A stretch of 35,073 nt of DNA, from assembly GCA_946480715.1 (NCBI GenBank), contig CAMLKK010000029.1, forward strand, positions 1 through 35,073. The letters are read 5' to 3'. Positions 16,919 to 23,886 of this stretch are shown piece after piece. The stretch comes from an uncultured Bacteriovorax sp. (GTDB lineage: Bacteria > Bdellovibrionota > Bacteriovoracia > Bacteriovoracales > Bacteriovoracaceae). The notes under the pieces were generated by a model. The model saw only the letters and a list, made by a program, of their open reading frames with translations, made no database searches and was not told the origin of the DNA. Each line of letters opens with the position of its first letter. Position 1 is the stretch's first letter. A program made the position numbers and the translations under genes.

Positions 16919-17665
16919 ATGATTTTTGATCTTAGACGCTATCAGGTTGTAATTATCGATTATCCCATTTTCTGTATGGATGACCCGTTTTGCGTGGAAA
17001 TGCTGACGAAGGCCTTTAAGATGAAGATTGAAGGTTATAATTCCACTTATACTGAGAGAGTTCTTCCGTTTGATAAGGCCGATTTTTTTGGAACTCACAT
17101 TGTCTTTTGTGAGGAAATCAAAAACGAATTGGTACCCATTTTTGCTTACAAATCTTCCATACTGGCTCGCTGTCTGAAACATAATTTTGAATTTCCCGCC
17201 ATCACTAGTGTAAAGACTGATGGGCATCCTTCTTTAGTCTCTGACATAAATCGCATTATAGAGAAGGTTAATAATCCGGAGCTCATCGCCTTTGATTCAT
17301 CTTGGGCGCAAAACATCGATTATCGCTTCAACAATGATCAGGATCAAAAAGAACGCATTCGTGAGATTGTCATGGCCATGGGAGTGCACCATCATCGCGA
17401 ATGGAATCTTCCACACTTTTTCTGTACGGGAGTCGTAAAAGTAAAAACGGATAAAATCTTTTTACGAATGGGATTAAAGAAACTCAACGAACACGCTCAT
17501 CATAATGAACATTTTATGGATCACACCGAAATGGTTATTTTCTACAATGATAGCTTTTCTGAAGAGGCCCTGGCGGCAGCTGATAAATATGAATACTTAT
17601 GGAAAAAGAAATTAGTGGTGAACGGGCTTGAACTGAAGAACGTCGGCCGGAAGCGCGCGGCTTAG
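16919..17665 (+). CDS. GNAT-like (N-acyltransferase fold) protein, unassigned
   Basis: A 248-residue cytoplasmic protein with GGAGG six bases before the ATG. I do not recognise a named family. The order of elements resembles a GNAT fold, particularly the acyl-homoserine-lactone or N-acyl-amino-acid synthase branch. It has a helix ending ERVLPFDKADFFGTHIVF, then a strand ELVPIFAYKSSILARC in place of the G-x-V-G-x-x-R strand, FEFPAI, an acidic strand ELIAFDSSWAQNIDYR, and a late VKVKTDKIFLRMGLKKL like the GNAT C-terminal segment. A His-rich patch (GVHHHREW; EHAHHNEH) stands out. Its last 54 bases overlap the end of the convergent HTH gene. The fold is inference, function unknown. Confidence 0.7.
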   Translation: MIFDLRRYQVVIIDYPIFCMDDPFCVEMLTKAFKMKIEGYNSTYTERVLPFDKADFFGTHIVFCEEIKNELVPIFAYKSSILARCLKHNFEFPAITSVKTDGHPSLVSDINRIIEKVNNPELIAFDSSWAQNIDYRFNNDQDQKERIREIVMAMGVHHHREWNLPHFFCTGVVKVKTDKIFLRMGLKKLNEHAHHNEHFMDHTEMVIFYNDSFSEEALAAADKYEYLWKKKLVVNGLELKNVGRKRAA

Positions 17666-18529
17666 TTTCTTAAAGGGAGCTAGGTCGATGATGTAGCGAT
17701 TGCTGTCGCCGCCATCGTAGTTAGACGTTAATTTTTCTACGCGAGCATAACGTTTGAAATGGAAATAGGTAAACGATGAAATACATCCCATTTTAGTTAA
17801 ACAAACTTCTTCATTCCCAAATTGATGTGAGCGGATTTTCAATTCTTCCATTACATCTTTTTTGGGAATGACTTCCATTGTGGCGAAGTCATTAGAGATG
17901 TCCAGTAAACGGTAATCAGCGTTTTTATCGAAGTACTGCGCGCATTCAATCAGAAAACCTTCGAGCATATCAACGACATTTGTACGGTCTTTGAGTTTTT
18001 CCTCAATCAATTTTCCTGAAGGTGAAAATGGAGTTTGTTTTCCCATGCTCATGAATTCATCATCACTGAATTTATAGGTTTCAGCGAGGTACTTTGTAAC
18101 ATCACTAATGAGCATGATGTTGGTTTTACTTTGTGGATTCTTGAAAAACGCATCTGAAATCTGAAATTTTCTCAGGAGATTCGTTTTTGTTCGAGGTCCA
18201 CGCGTTTTTTCCAGGTAGTTAATGATGTTTACAGTGGGAGTGAGCGCAGAATAAGGAGCAACTAGATATTTATCAGGTATCGATTTTTGATTTTCTTCAG
18301 TTGGAATATACAACTGAAAATCTGGTTTCAGGAGATCCATGAAATGGAAATTACATTTTTCGGCCAGCTCATAAACGGCGGCCGTGGGAAGAAACGCATA
18401 ATTTTCCCGGCATTTCCTGTATTGGTTCAGGCCAATGCCGACAAATTTAGCAAATTGTTCATCTGATAAGAGAAGCTTATCTTTTATGTGATCGAGGTTA
18501 TACCAAAAGAGTTGCCTCTCATTGGGCAT
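17612..18529 (-). CDS. HTH regulator with effector-type C-terminal domain (paralogue 2)
   Basis: A 305-residue protein. The N-terminal 60 residues (LLSDEQFAKFVGIGLNQYRK) look like a divergent Cro/CI-type helix-turn-helix. A central helical segment (about 100-165, LLRKFQISDAFFKNP) looks like a second HTH, and an alpha/beta C-terminal domain follows (about 195-295, ending in FTYFHFKRYARVEKL). The same layout occurs in the adjacent upstream gene, so the two appear to be diverged paralogues. Its start lies 11 nt inside the upstream coding region, indicating coupled translation. Its 3' end overlaps the convergent GNAT-like gene by 54 bases. It is probably a ligand-responsive DNA-binding regulator; the ligand is unknown. 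Confidence 0.7.
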   Translation of the reverse strand: MPNERQLFWYNLDHIKDKLLLSDEQFAKFVGIGLNQYRKCRENYAFLPTAAVYELAEKCNFHFMDLLKPDFQLYIPTEENQKSIPDKYLVAPYSALTPTVNIINYLEKTRGPRTKTNLLRKFQISDAFFKNPQSKTNIMLISDVTKYLAETYKFSDDEFMSMGKQTPFSPSGKLIEEKLKDRTNVVDMLEGFLIECAQYFDKNADYRLLDISNDFATMEVIPKKDVMEELKIRSHQFGNEEVCLTKMGCISSFTYFHFKRYARVEKLTSNYDGGDSNRYIIDLAPFKKLSRALPADVLQFKPVHH

Positions 18530-19355
18530 ACTGGACCTGCCATTGCTCTTTATGCTTCGTCTCGTGAATCGATGGCAATGACCCCTTTAGGTTATGAGTC
18601 GATTTCATGACGTGGTATGGATACAGCATATTGTAGTTCATGATAAGTTCGGCTTTTTTCATTGATTGCAGAGGAGCTGATACATCAGAGTTCAATGTGA
18701 TGATGTATTCACCTTTATGGTCTCCCATGCGGTATTCAAACATATTGTCTTTTTCACTGTTGATAATGCTGAAGAAATCTTCATTCGTTCCAGACTGAAG
18801 CAGATTATCCATGTGGCGTCCAAGCGCGCAGTTGAAATTCAGGTCAAGAAGAGCAAGCGACTTTTCATTAATTTTGATTTCATCTAAAACGGCAAAGAAA
18901 GCATCTAAGAAATCGGCCGGAAGCGGATGATTCAGAATATAGAAAATTTCTTTTGAGATTTTATTGTCTTTTAAAAATGTATCCAGAGTCTTTGGATGAT
19001 TTTTTACGAGGTAATCAAAAAGCGGTCTGATTTTTTGAACCGTGAAAATGAATGGACCATCTTTAAAATTAAAACGAGGAGCAAGAACTGATCCTTCGCC
19101 TTTTAAAACTTTAAATGCGCTTTCATTAAATTCCACTCCAGCATAGGTAAAGCAATATGGATCAAGAATATTGAAGGCCTTTAAGAATCTAAACCATAAA
19201 CCAAGCTCAGGACTCATAAGTGCAGATTCAATTTTAGAAATCGTTCCTTGAGTAACGCCCAGAATGGCCGAAAACTCCGTCTGATGAAGTTTGTGAAATT
19301 TTCGCGTTGATTTGAAAAGGGCCGCGATGTTCAATGTCGCATCTTTTGTGATCAT
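18519..19355 (-). CDS. XRE-family HTH regulator with C-terminal effector-type domain (paralogue 1)
   Basis: A 278-residue regulator. Residues about 8-62 form a canonical Cro/CI HTH (FHKLHQTEFSAILGVTQGTI then SKIESALMSPEL). A central segment (about 105-170, LKDNKISKEIFYIL) aligns by eye with the second-HTH region of the following gene. A C-terminal alpha/beta domain (about 185-260) may bind a ligand or mediate dimerisation. The gene lies 10 nt after the alpha/beta hydrolase and overlaps the next regulator by 11 nt, so the three form an operon. Two regulators of the same architecture in tandem suggest a hetero-oligomer or antagonistic pair; that is inference. Confidence 0.8.
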   Translation of the reverse strand: MITKDATLNIAALFKSTRKFHKLHQTEFSAILGVTQGTISKIESALMSPELGLWFRFLKAFNILDPYCFTYAGVEFNESAFKVLKGEGSVLAPRFNFKDGPFIFTVQKIRPLFDYLVKNHPKTLDTFLKDNKISKEIFYILNHPLPADFLDAFFAVLDEIKINEKSLALLDLNFNCALGRHMDNLLQSGTNEDFFSIINSEKDNMFEYRMGDHKGEYIITLNSDVSAPLQSMKKAELIMNYNMLYPYHVMKSTHNLKGSLPSIHETKHKEQWQVQYAQ

Positions 19356-19365
19356 AGATTCCTTT

Positions 19366-20214
19366 CTAGAGCGGCAGCGCAGTCGTTTGCGAAGCCTTGT
19401 TATTATCGTTAGTAAAATTTAAATTCGAAAAAGTAACTTCAGCAAAATTTGCTAAGATCTGGTTGAATTCATCTGCTGCTTCAACATGAGGAACGTGCCC
19501 GCCACGAATTGAAGTCGCAACATTTTGAAGATCCAGATCTCTCAAAACTTGCTCGATATATTTATTATTAACCAAATTTTCTTCATGCGAAACTAAAACT
19601 ATTTTTTTCCCAGCGAAATCGTTGAACAGAGCACATTCATCAGAATAGTTTCCGGTCACAACACTCTGTAAAATACCTGTTCTCACTCGAGAATCGGTCC
19701 TTAAGAAATTATTTTTTGCTGTTTTTCTATCGTCATTTTTATAACGAAGTTCTGTGAGAAAATCTTCAACTTCTTCATCTTTACAATTTTCCTGAGATAG
19801 TGCTTTTGCCTTAGGGTTATCTAAGAAGATGCTAAAATCGATTGGTTTTTTCAAGAGGGGAGTTCCATAGAGAAAAAGACCATTAGGTGTAGTGTTTTCT
19901 AAGGAGTGAACGGCCGCATGACCACCAAGAGAATGGCCGACAATGATGAAATTTATCAGGTTTAATTGAGAAATCACTTCAGCAATCACTGATCCAAAAA
20001 GTGGTAAGGAGTACTCACCTTTTTTTTCTGAATCGCCGTGACCTGGAAGATCGATTGTGATCAATCGATAATTTTTTAGAAGCTCACTATTTATTTGATG
20101 AATGAAAGAATTTTTTGCGTGAGAATTTCCATGCACGAAAAGCAGAGTTAGGTTTTTATCAGAATTAAAATCTCCGTATGAAATTTCTAATCCTTCAATC
20201 TTGAGAGTGTTCAT
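19366..20214 (-). CDS. Alpha/beta-fold hydrolase
   Basis: A 282-residue cytoplasmic hydrolase of the typical esterase/lactonase size. Seen: the oxyanion loop FVHGNSHAKNSF (HGN), ITIDLPGHGDSE, the nucleophile elbow GHSLGG (S95), and the catalytic His in RGGHVPHVEAADEF (H240). The acid would be E211 or E212 (SHEEN) in place of the common Asp. Such enzymes cleave esters, amides or lactones; AidH-type acyl-homoserine-lactone lactonases are one branch, but nothing here proves that substrate. GGAG lies ten bases before the ATG. It is the first gene of an operon with two HTH regulators. Confidence 0.88.
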   Translation of the reverse strand: MNTLKIEGLEISYGDFNSDKNLTLLFVHGNSHAKNSFIHQINSELLKNYRLITIDLPGHGDSEKKGEYSLPLFGSVIAEVISQLNLINFIIVGHSLGGHAAVHSLENTTPNGLFLYGTPLLKKPIDFSIFLDNPKAKALSQENCKDEEVEDFLTELRYKNDDRKTAKNNFLRTDSRVRTGILQSVVTGNYSDECALFNDFAGKKIVLVSHEENLVNNKYIEQVLRDLDLQNVATSIRGGHVPHVEAADEFNQILANFAEVTFSNLNFTNDNNKASQTTALPL

Positions 20215-20343
20215 GCATTGTTCTCCGAATAGGGTATATTTTCTATTCCTCAGCGAATATACTTGAAATCTCGAGTTTTTTCTAGGGGGCCTGAAAAATC
20301 TACGGCCAAGAGTGTCACCAAAATGATCACTGCGCAGGACAAA

Positions 20344-20361
20344 TCCGGAAGAAATGCCGGA
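20344..20361 (-). terminator. Weak candidate terminator after the HD-domain gene
   Basis: TCCGG / CCGGA arms with an 8-nt loop lie immediately after the stop of the HD gene; on the minus strand only ATTTG follows, a poor T tract. Confidence 0.35.
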
Positions 20362-21705
20362 CTATTTTTTCTTTTTGAGTGTTTTTTCAAGGGCGTGGAT
20401 GACCACGGCCACTTCCGGCGCCGGATAACGCTTAAAAAGCTCTTCTGTAATTGGTCTTGGTTCTCCACCCATTTCTTTGAATCGGATGAGCTCTAAGACG
20501 AACTGGTGGGCGATAATAAAGACTTTTGAGAGGTCAGGAAGCTTCTCAATGCTGTTAGAGAATCCTTTCCCATTAAAGGCCCCGTGATGATGACGAATGA
20601 TTTCATCGGCACCTGTAGGTGCATCCGGATGGTTTTTCACGAGAAGGGCAGCATCGTGAGCGTGGTTAAAAACCAGATCCCAATCATCTTCGTTCAAATT
20701 GGCCTTCTCTAATTCTTCGAAGGAATTAATTTTGGCGAAATTATCATGTTCACTCAACGTGATGTCGTGAAAAAAGGCCGCAAAGGCGAGCTTATCATGG
20801 GCCCCTTTTTCCTGAATCTTTAGATTTTTAACAACCTCAGATGCCACAACTGAGATCATATGACTTTGTTGATAGAGAAGCCCGGTTTTTGAGTTAATAA
20901 CTTTATGAAGGAGTCCGGACATTTCCGGATTACGCTCAAAGTTTTTAATCATGTTTTGAATGATCGTATCAGTCAGCTGAACCGTCTCGGAATTAAATCC
21001 AAGTTTTGTGATTTCTTTAACGGCAATATCGTAAGACTCTCCCATGAGCTGAATCTTCTGTGTGACTTCCATTGTTGGAGAATCGATTTTTTCCACCAAG
21101 CGGTTTGAAAGCATGATCGCGAAACTTTTGTAATGTTCTTTAGCGATATGGAAATACTCCAAACCTTGATCCAGATAGTGCTTAATAGATTCTTTGGAAA
21201 AAGTATCACCGTTGTGAATACGTTTTACGAACTGAAATTCAGTTGCCGATTTTTTAATGCGAATAAAGACGTCGCAATTGACGATATCAAGATTGAGAAA
21301 ATAACGAACCGGAACAGGGACATAATCAGGAACTGCTTTTTTAGCGAGAACCTCTTCATTAATTCCTAAAACTTTGGCCGACGTATGGACAACTTTTTCC
21401 CAATCTTTGTCGTTAGGAATCGAAATAGCATGTTCGTTTTTAGTTTTGAGAGCACCACCGATAACCATGAATGGAATTTCAAGATTATTGGAAGTGAGAT
21501 AACTATTAATCTCGTTTGCCGTTTCTTCAGCGCCCACTTTTGATTTGGTGATAATGAGATCAACACTGGGAAGAATACTTAAGAGAGAGATAGTCTCCTG
21601 AGCATTTTTTCTGTGGATGAGATCCACACCCAAATATGTTGAAAGATTCACTGAGAGCAAATCGTTCATTGTTTTGTTGTCTTCAATCAAGATGACTTGG
21701 GCCAT
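20362..21705 (-). CDS. Receiver-HD domain protein with degenerate receiver and HD-GYP-like output
   Basis: A 447-residue protein. Residues 1-120 form a response-regulator receiver: the acidic pocket E8-D9 is kept (LIEDN), but the phosphoacceptor position is K54 (DLIITK) instead of Asp, so ordinary phosphorylation is not possible. A linker of about 140 residues follows, then an HD hydrolase domain (about 270-430) with HMISVV, the metal pair AAFFHD (about 310), HAHDAALLV, and HHHGAFNGKGF where HD-GYP cyclic-di-GMP phosphodiesterases have HHExxxGxGYP. The GYP tripeptide is replaced by KGF. It may hydrolyse or only bind a cyclic dinucleotide. AGGA precedes the ATG. Confidence 0.82.
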   Translation of the reverse strand: MAQVILIEDNKTMNDLLSVNLSTYLGVDLIHRKNAQETISLLSILPSVDLIITKSKVGAEETANEINSYLTSNNLEIPFMVIGGALKTKNEHAISIPNDKDWEKVVHTSAKVLGINEEVLAKKAVPDYVPVPVRYFLNLDIVNCDVFIRIKKSATEFQFVKRIHNGDTFSKESIKHYLDQGLEYFHIAKEHYKSFAIMLSNRLVEKIDSPTMEVTQKIQLMGESYDIAVKEITKLGFNSETVQLTDTIIQNMIKNFERNPEMSGLLHKVINSKTGLLYQQSHMISVVASEVVKNLKIQEKGAHDKLAFAAFFHDITLSEHDNFAKINSFEELEKANLNEDDWDLVFNHAHDAALLVKNHPDAPTGADEIIRHHHGAFNGKGFSNSIEKLPDLSKVFIIAHQFVLELIRFKEMGGEPRPITEELFKRYPAPEVAVVIHALEKTLKKKK

Positions 21706-21746
21706 ATTTATTCCTGTGAAAAATAGTCTACAAGAATAAGTTTAAT

Positions 21747-22514
21747 TCAATTATCTGTGATTTCAAGTATGGGAGATTTATTCAACTGATCGAGGAGTTC
21801 TATTGGGGTCTCTTTCATTAAATTTGCTTTAGTCATTTGCCTTTTCATCCCAAAACCGCGAGCGGAATGAATAAACCATCCGGCCTTTATCAGTGACTTT
21901 CTGATACTGATGGAAGAGCTGTACGTTGCAAGACGAACATGGGGAGAGCTCGCACTTTTTAAAAGGCCAAACCATTCCACACTCCATAGAGCAGGATTTT
22001 TTTTCGGTGAAAAAGCATCTTGAAAAATGGCATTGAAAGGCGAGAGGTATGATTGATTGTGAGGCAATGTCAGACGACCGTCACCGATGAAGATAACAAT
22101 CTTAATTTTTTCTAAAGAACCTTCATAACGAATTCCCCGCTCATCTTCTTTTCTTTCTAAGGCGAGATCCGGCAGCGTGTTTTGAAGCGTCCATTCAATG
22201 AGCGTTTCATCGAGTTCAATGGAAGTATAAAAATGCTCAGAAGTGTTGTTGATTGATTTTAAAAAATGGGCCAAGGCCTTTAAACCAATTCCAATCCCAA
22301 ATCCCACATCGAGAATATGAAGAGTCGGATGCTCTTCTAAGATTGAGGAGAGTTCACAACCTTCAATGTAATTGTGGAAAGTTTCTTCCCAGGCACCTGA
22401 AACATTGTGGCAGGCTTCATTAAAATATTCCGACCATACCGTTTGGGTATTGTCTTCAGTTTGAATTATTTTGTAAGATCCAAGCCGACCTTTAAAGTCC
22501 ATTTGCGAAGCCAC
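21747..22514 (-). CDS. mnmD: MnmC1/MnmD-like tRNA U34 methyltransferase
   Basis: Stand-alone homologue of the N-terminal methyltransferase half of MnmC, which completes mnm5(s2)U at the wobble position of tRNA by methylating the 5-aminomethyl group. Seen: WSEYFNEACHNVSGAWEET near the N terminus, SAM motif I ILDVGFGIGIGLKAL, the acidic strand YTSIELDETLIEW, the family signature FQDAFSPKKNPALWS, then LATYSSSISIRKSLIKAGW and ARGFGMKRQMTKA. There is no FAD-dependent MnmC2 half. The GTG start at 22514 has AGAGGG seven bases upstream; an ATG at 22502 is the alternative. It is divergent from a lipoprotein gene only 4 bases away. Confidence 0.85.
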   Translation of the reverse strand: MASQMDFKGRLGSYKIIQTEDNTQTVWSEYFNEACHNVSGAWEETFHNYIEGCELSSILEEHPTLHILDVGFGIGIGLKALAHFLKSINNTSEHFYTSIELDETLIEWTLQNTLPDLALERKEDERGIRYEGSLEKIKIVIFIGDGRLTLPHNQSYLSPFNAIFQDAFSPKKNPALWSVEWFGLLKSASSPHVRLATYSSSISIRKSLIKAGWFIHSARGFGMKRQMTKANLMKETPIELLDQLNKSPILEITDN

Positions 22515-22518
22515 CGAT

Positions 22519-23241
22519 ATGCCCTCTATGGGCCTTCATATAAAGAACCACATCTTAATCCTATCTTTGTCACTCGTCACGCTAGTTAATTGCGGTGGCT
22601 CGAAGATGGACAAAAAGAAAGCAACGGAACTTCAAAATACTGAAGAACTCGAAGTTGCCGATCTTAGTGATTCACAAAGAATCATTGCGACTCGTATTTG
22701 TTATGCCTATCAGTCAAAGGTCGCGACATTCAAAGGCATCGTTGGCAATAATTTTCTTTTTAAAACAGTGAATACAGACTGCGCGGCCCGTGAATTAAAA
22801 AACGACATTGCGGCCACTCTCCGTTATGACCTCAATAATAATTTAGAATTTGCTGTTAATGATCCAACCCAATTGTTTGTTAAATCCGTTCAAACGGACA
22901 CGGTGGGATACCTGGCCCAACTTTGCACGAAAATCAAAAACAACGAAGTGATTAACAATACGGTTGTTACAGGTAACGTGAAAACACAAGTCGAGTTTTC
23001 CCGCAAAGATGGTGATCAATACGTGCTTAAAACGTTCACCGTTAATGGTGACGTTTCAACTTTTCAATCGGCCGATACTTATACTGTTCGCACGCAGTTT
23101 AACATATCTCCAGGACAAATTTTGGGAATGGATGAGCGCTTTGAAAGACAAAAAGTGTGTCCGTCAGGTGCGACTCCTGCCAATCCAAATCCGCCCGTGA
23201 CTTATTCTCGTTACGTTCAGACTTTTGATAAAAAATTGTAA
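22519..23241 (+). CDS. Lipoprotein of unknown function
   Basis: A 240-residue protein with a lipoprotein signal peptide and lipobox LVNC (C25), followed by charged GGSKMDKKKATELQN. The mature domain is alpha/beta and contains three more Cys (ICYAY, TDCAA, LCTKI) plus one in the C-terminal KVCPSG, with a Pro/Asn-rich segment ATPANPNPPV near the end. ATG at 22519 or 22528 could start; neither has a Shine-Dalgarno. Only 4 bases separate it from the divergent mnmD start, so its promoter must lie inside mnmD. Family unknown. Confidence 0.75.
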   Translation: MPSMGLHIKNHILILSLSLVTLVNCGGSKMDKKKATELQNTEELEVADLSDSQRIIATRICYAYQSKVATFKGIVGNNFLFKTVNTDCAARELKNDIAATLRYDLNNNLEFAVNDPTQLFVKSVQTDTVGYLAQLCTKIKNNEVINNTVVTGNVKTQVEFSRKDGDQYVLKTFTVNGDVSTFQSADTYTVRTQFNISPGQILGMDERFERQKVCPSGATPANPNPPVTYSRYVQTFDKKL

Positions 23242-23245
23242 TCCA

Positions 23246-23512
23246 TTAAGCAGTCAATTTTTGATTTTCAGCGATAGCAATGATCTGATCAAAGTGTATA
23301 TCCAATCCAGTGGACCATTCTATGGCAAAGGCCCCTTCGTTAATTTTGGCCTTTTTCCATTCATTCAAAGTTCGAGGATAGCAGAACAATTTTGAGAAAT
23401 CTGAACTTAAATTGGCCGTATATGAGGAACCATCCGTGAGGATGATTTTTATAAAATTGTAATCAGGAATTATCAGTTCTTTAATGCGTAAATCATATAG
23501 ATTTTTATTCAT
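23246..23512 (-). CDS. DUF2442 protein (second gene of DUF4160-DUF2442 pair)
   Basis: An 88-residue protein matching the DUF2442 pattern: IKELIIPDYNFIKIILTDGS (strand pair), then a Ser/Phe-rich linker, then WSTGLDIHFDQIIAIAE with the family's D-I-x-x-D-x-I ending. The start overlaps the stop of the DUF4160 gene (ATGA). DUF4160-DUF2442 pairs are common in bacterial accessory regions and have been suspected as toxin-antitoxin-like units. The role of each member is unproven. Confidence 0.82.
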   Translation of the reverse strand: MNKNLYDLRIKELIIPDYNFIKIILTDGSSYTANLSSDFSKLFCYPRTLNEWKKAKINEGAFAIEWSTGLDIHFDQIIAIAENQKLTA

Positions 23513-23775
23513 TTTAAACCTTCAATGCTAGGAACAACTTTTAACTCCTCTGCACATTTCCAAGCATATACTAATTCGTTCTTTTTTTCCATTACCCAAC
23601 TTCTAATCAACTTTTTAGCACGTTTTGGCATTCTCCCTATCAGAAGGTTTCCTTGCAGGTCAAAAGCAGCAATATAGTCAGCATAGTATGCGTGAAAATG
23701 AGGGATTTTGTGGTGCTGATTATCATTCCAATAAATATAAATTTTAATACCGTAAAATTCGGAAACTTTTGGCAT
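23509..23775 (-). CDS. DUF4160 protein (first gene of DUF4160-DUF2442 pair)
   Basis: An 88-residue protein with the DUF4160 signature: GIKIYIYWNDNQHHKIPHFH followed by AYYADYIAAFDLQGNLLIG, then a basic RMPKRAKKLIRSWV helix. The HKIPHFHA motif resembles a metal- or nucleotide-binding His cluster, but no activity is established. Its ribosome site AAGGAG, five bases from the ATG, lies inside the 3' arm of a hairpin, which suggests translational or operator control. It is translationally coupled to the DUF2442 gene. Confidence 0.85.
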   Translation of the reverse strand: MPKVSEFYGIKIYIYWNDNQHHKIPHFHAYYADYIAAFDLQGNLLIGRMPKRAKKLIRSWVMEKKNELVYAWKCAEELKVVPSIEGLK

Positions 23776-23777
23776 GT

Positions 23778-23800
23778 GAACTCCTTATACGAAGGAGTTC
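23778..23800 (-). promoter_or_regulatory. Hairpin/palindrome covering the DUF4160 ribosome-binding site
   Basis: Perfect 9-bp inverted repeat GAACTCCTT / AAGGAGTTC with a 5-nt loop. Its 3' arm on the minus strand contains AAGGAG, the Shine-Dalgarno of the gene that starts at 23775. It could hide the ribosome site in mRNA or serve as a DNA operator for autorepression. Confidence 0.6.
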
Positions 23801-23828
23801 AAAATGTTTTTTCAATATGAGGTGATTA

Positions 23829-23842
23829 ACTTCTTTAGAAGT
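23829..23842. promoter_or_regulatory. Second palindrome upstream of DUF4160
   Basis: Perfect inverted repeat ACTTCT-TT-AGAAGT about 55 bases upstream of the DUF4160 start, a possible operator half of the same control region. It could also be chance in AT-rich DNA. Confidence 0.3.
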
Positions 23843-23886
23843 CATAATGTTTTAAAAAAAGAAAATCAATTTTTTAGTCGACAGTT

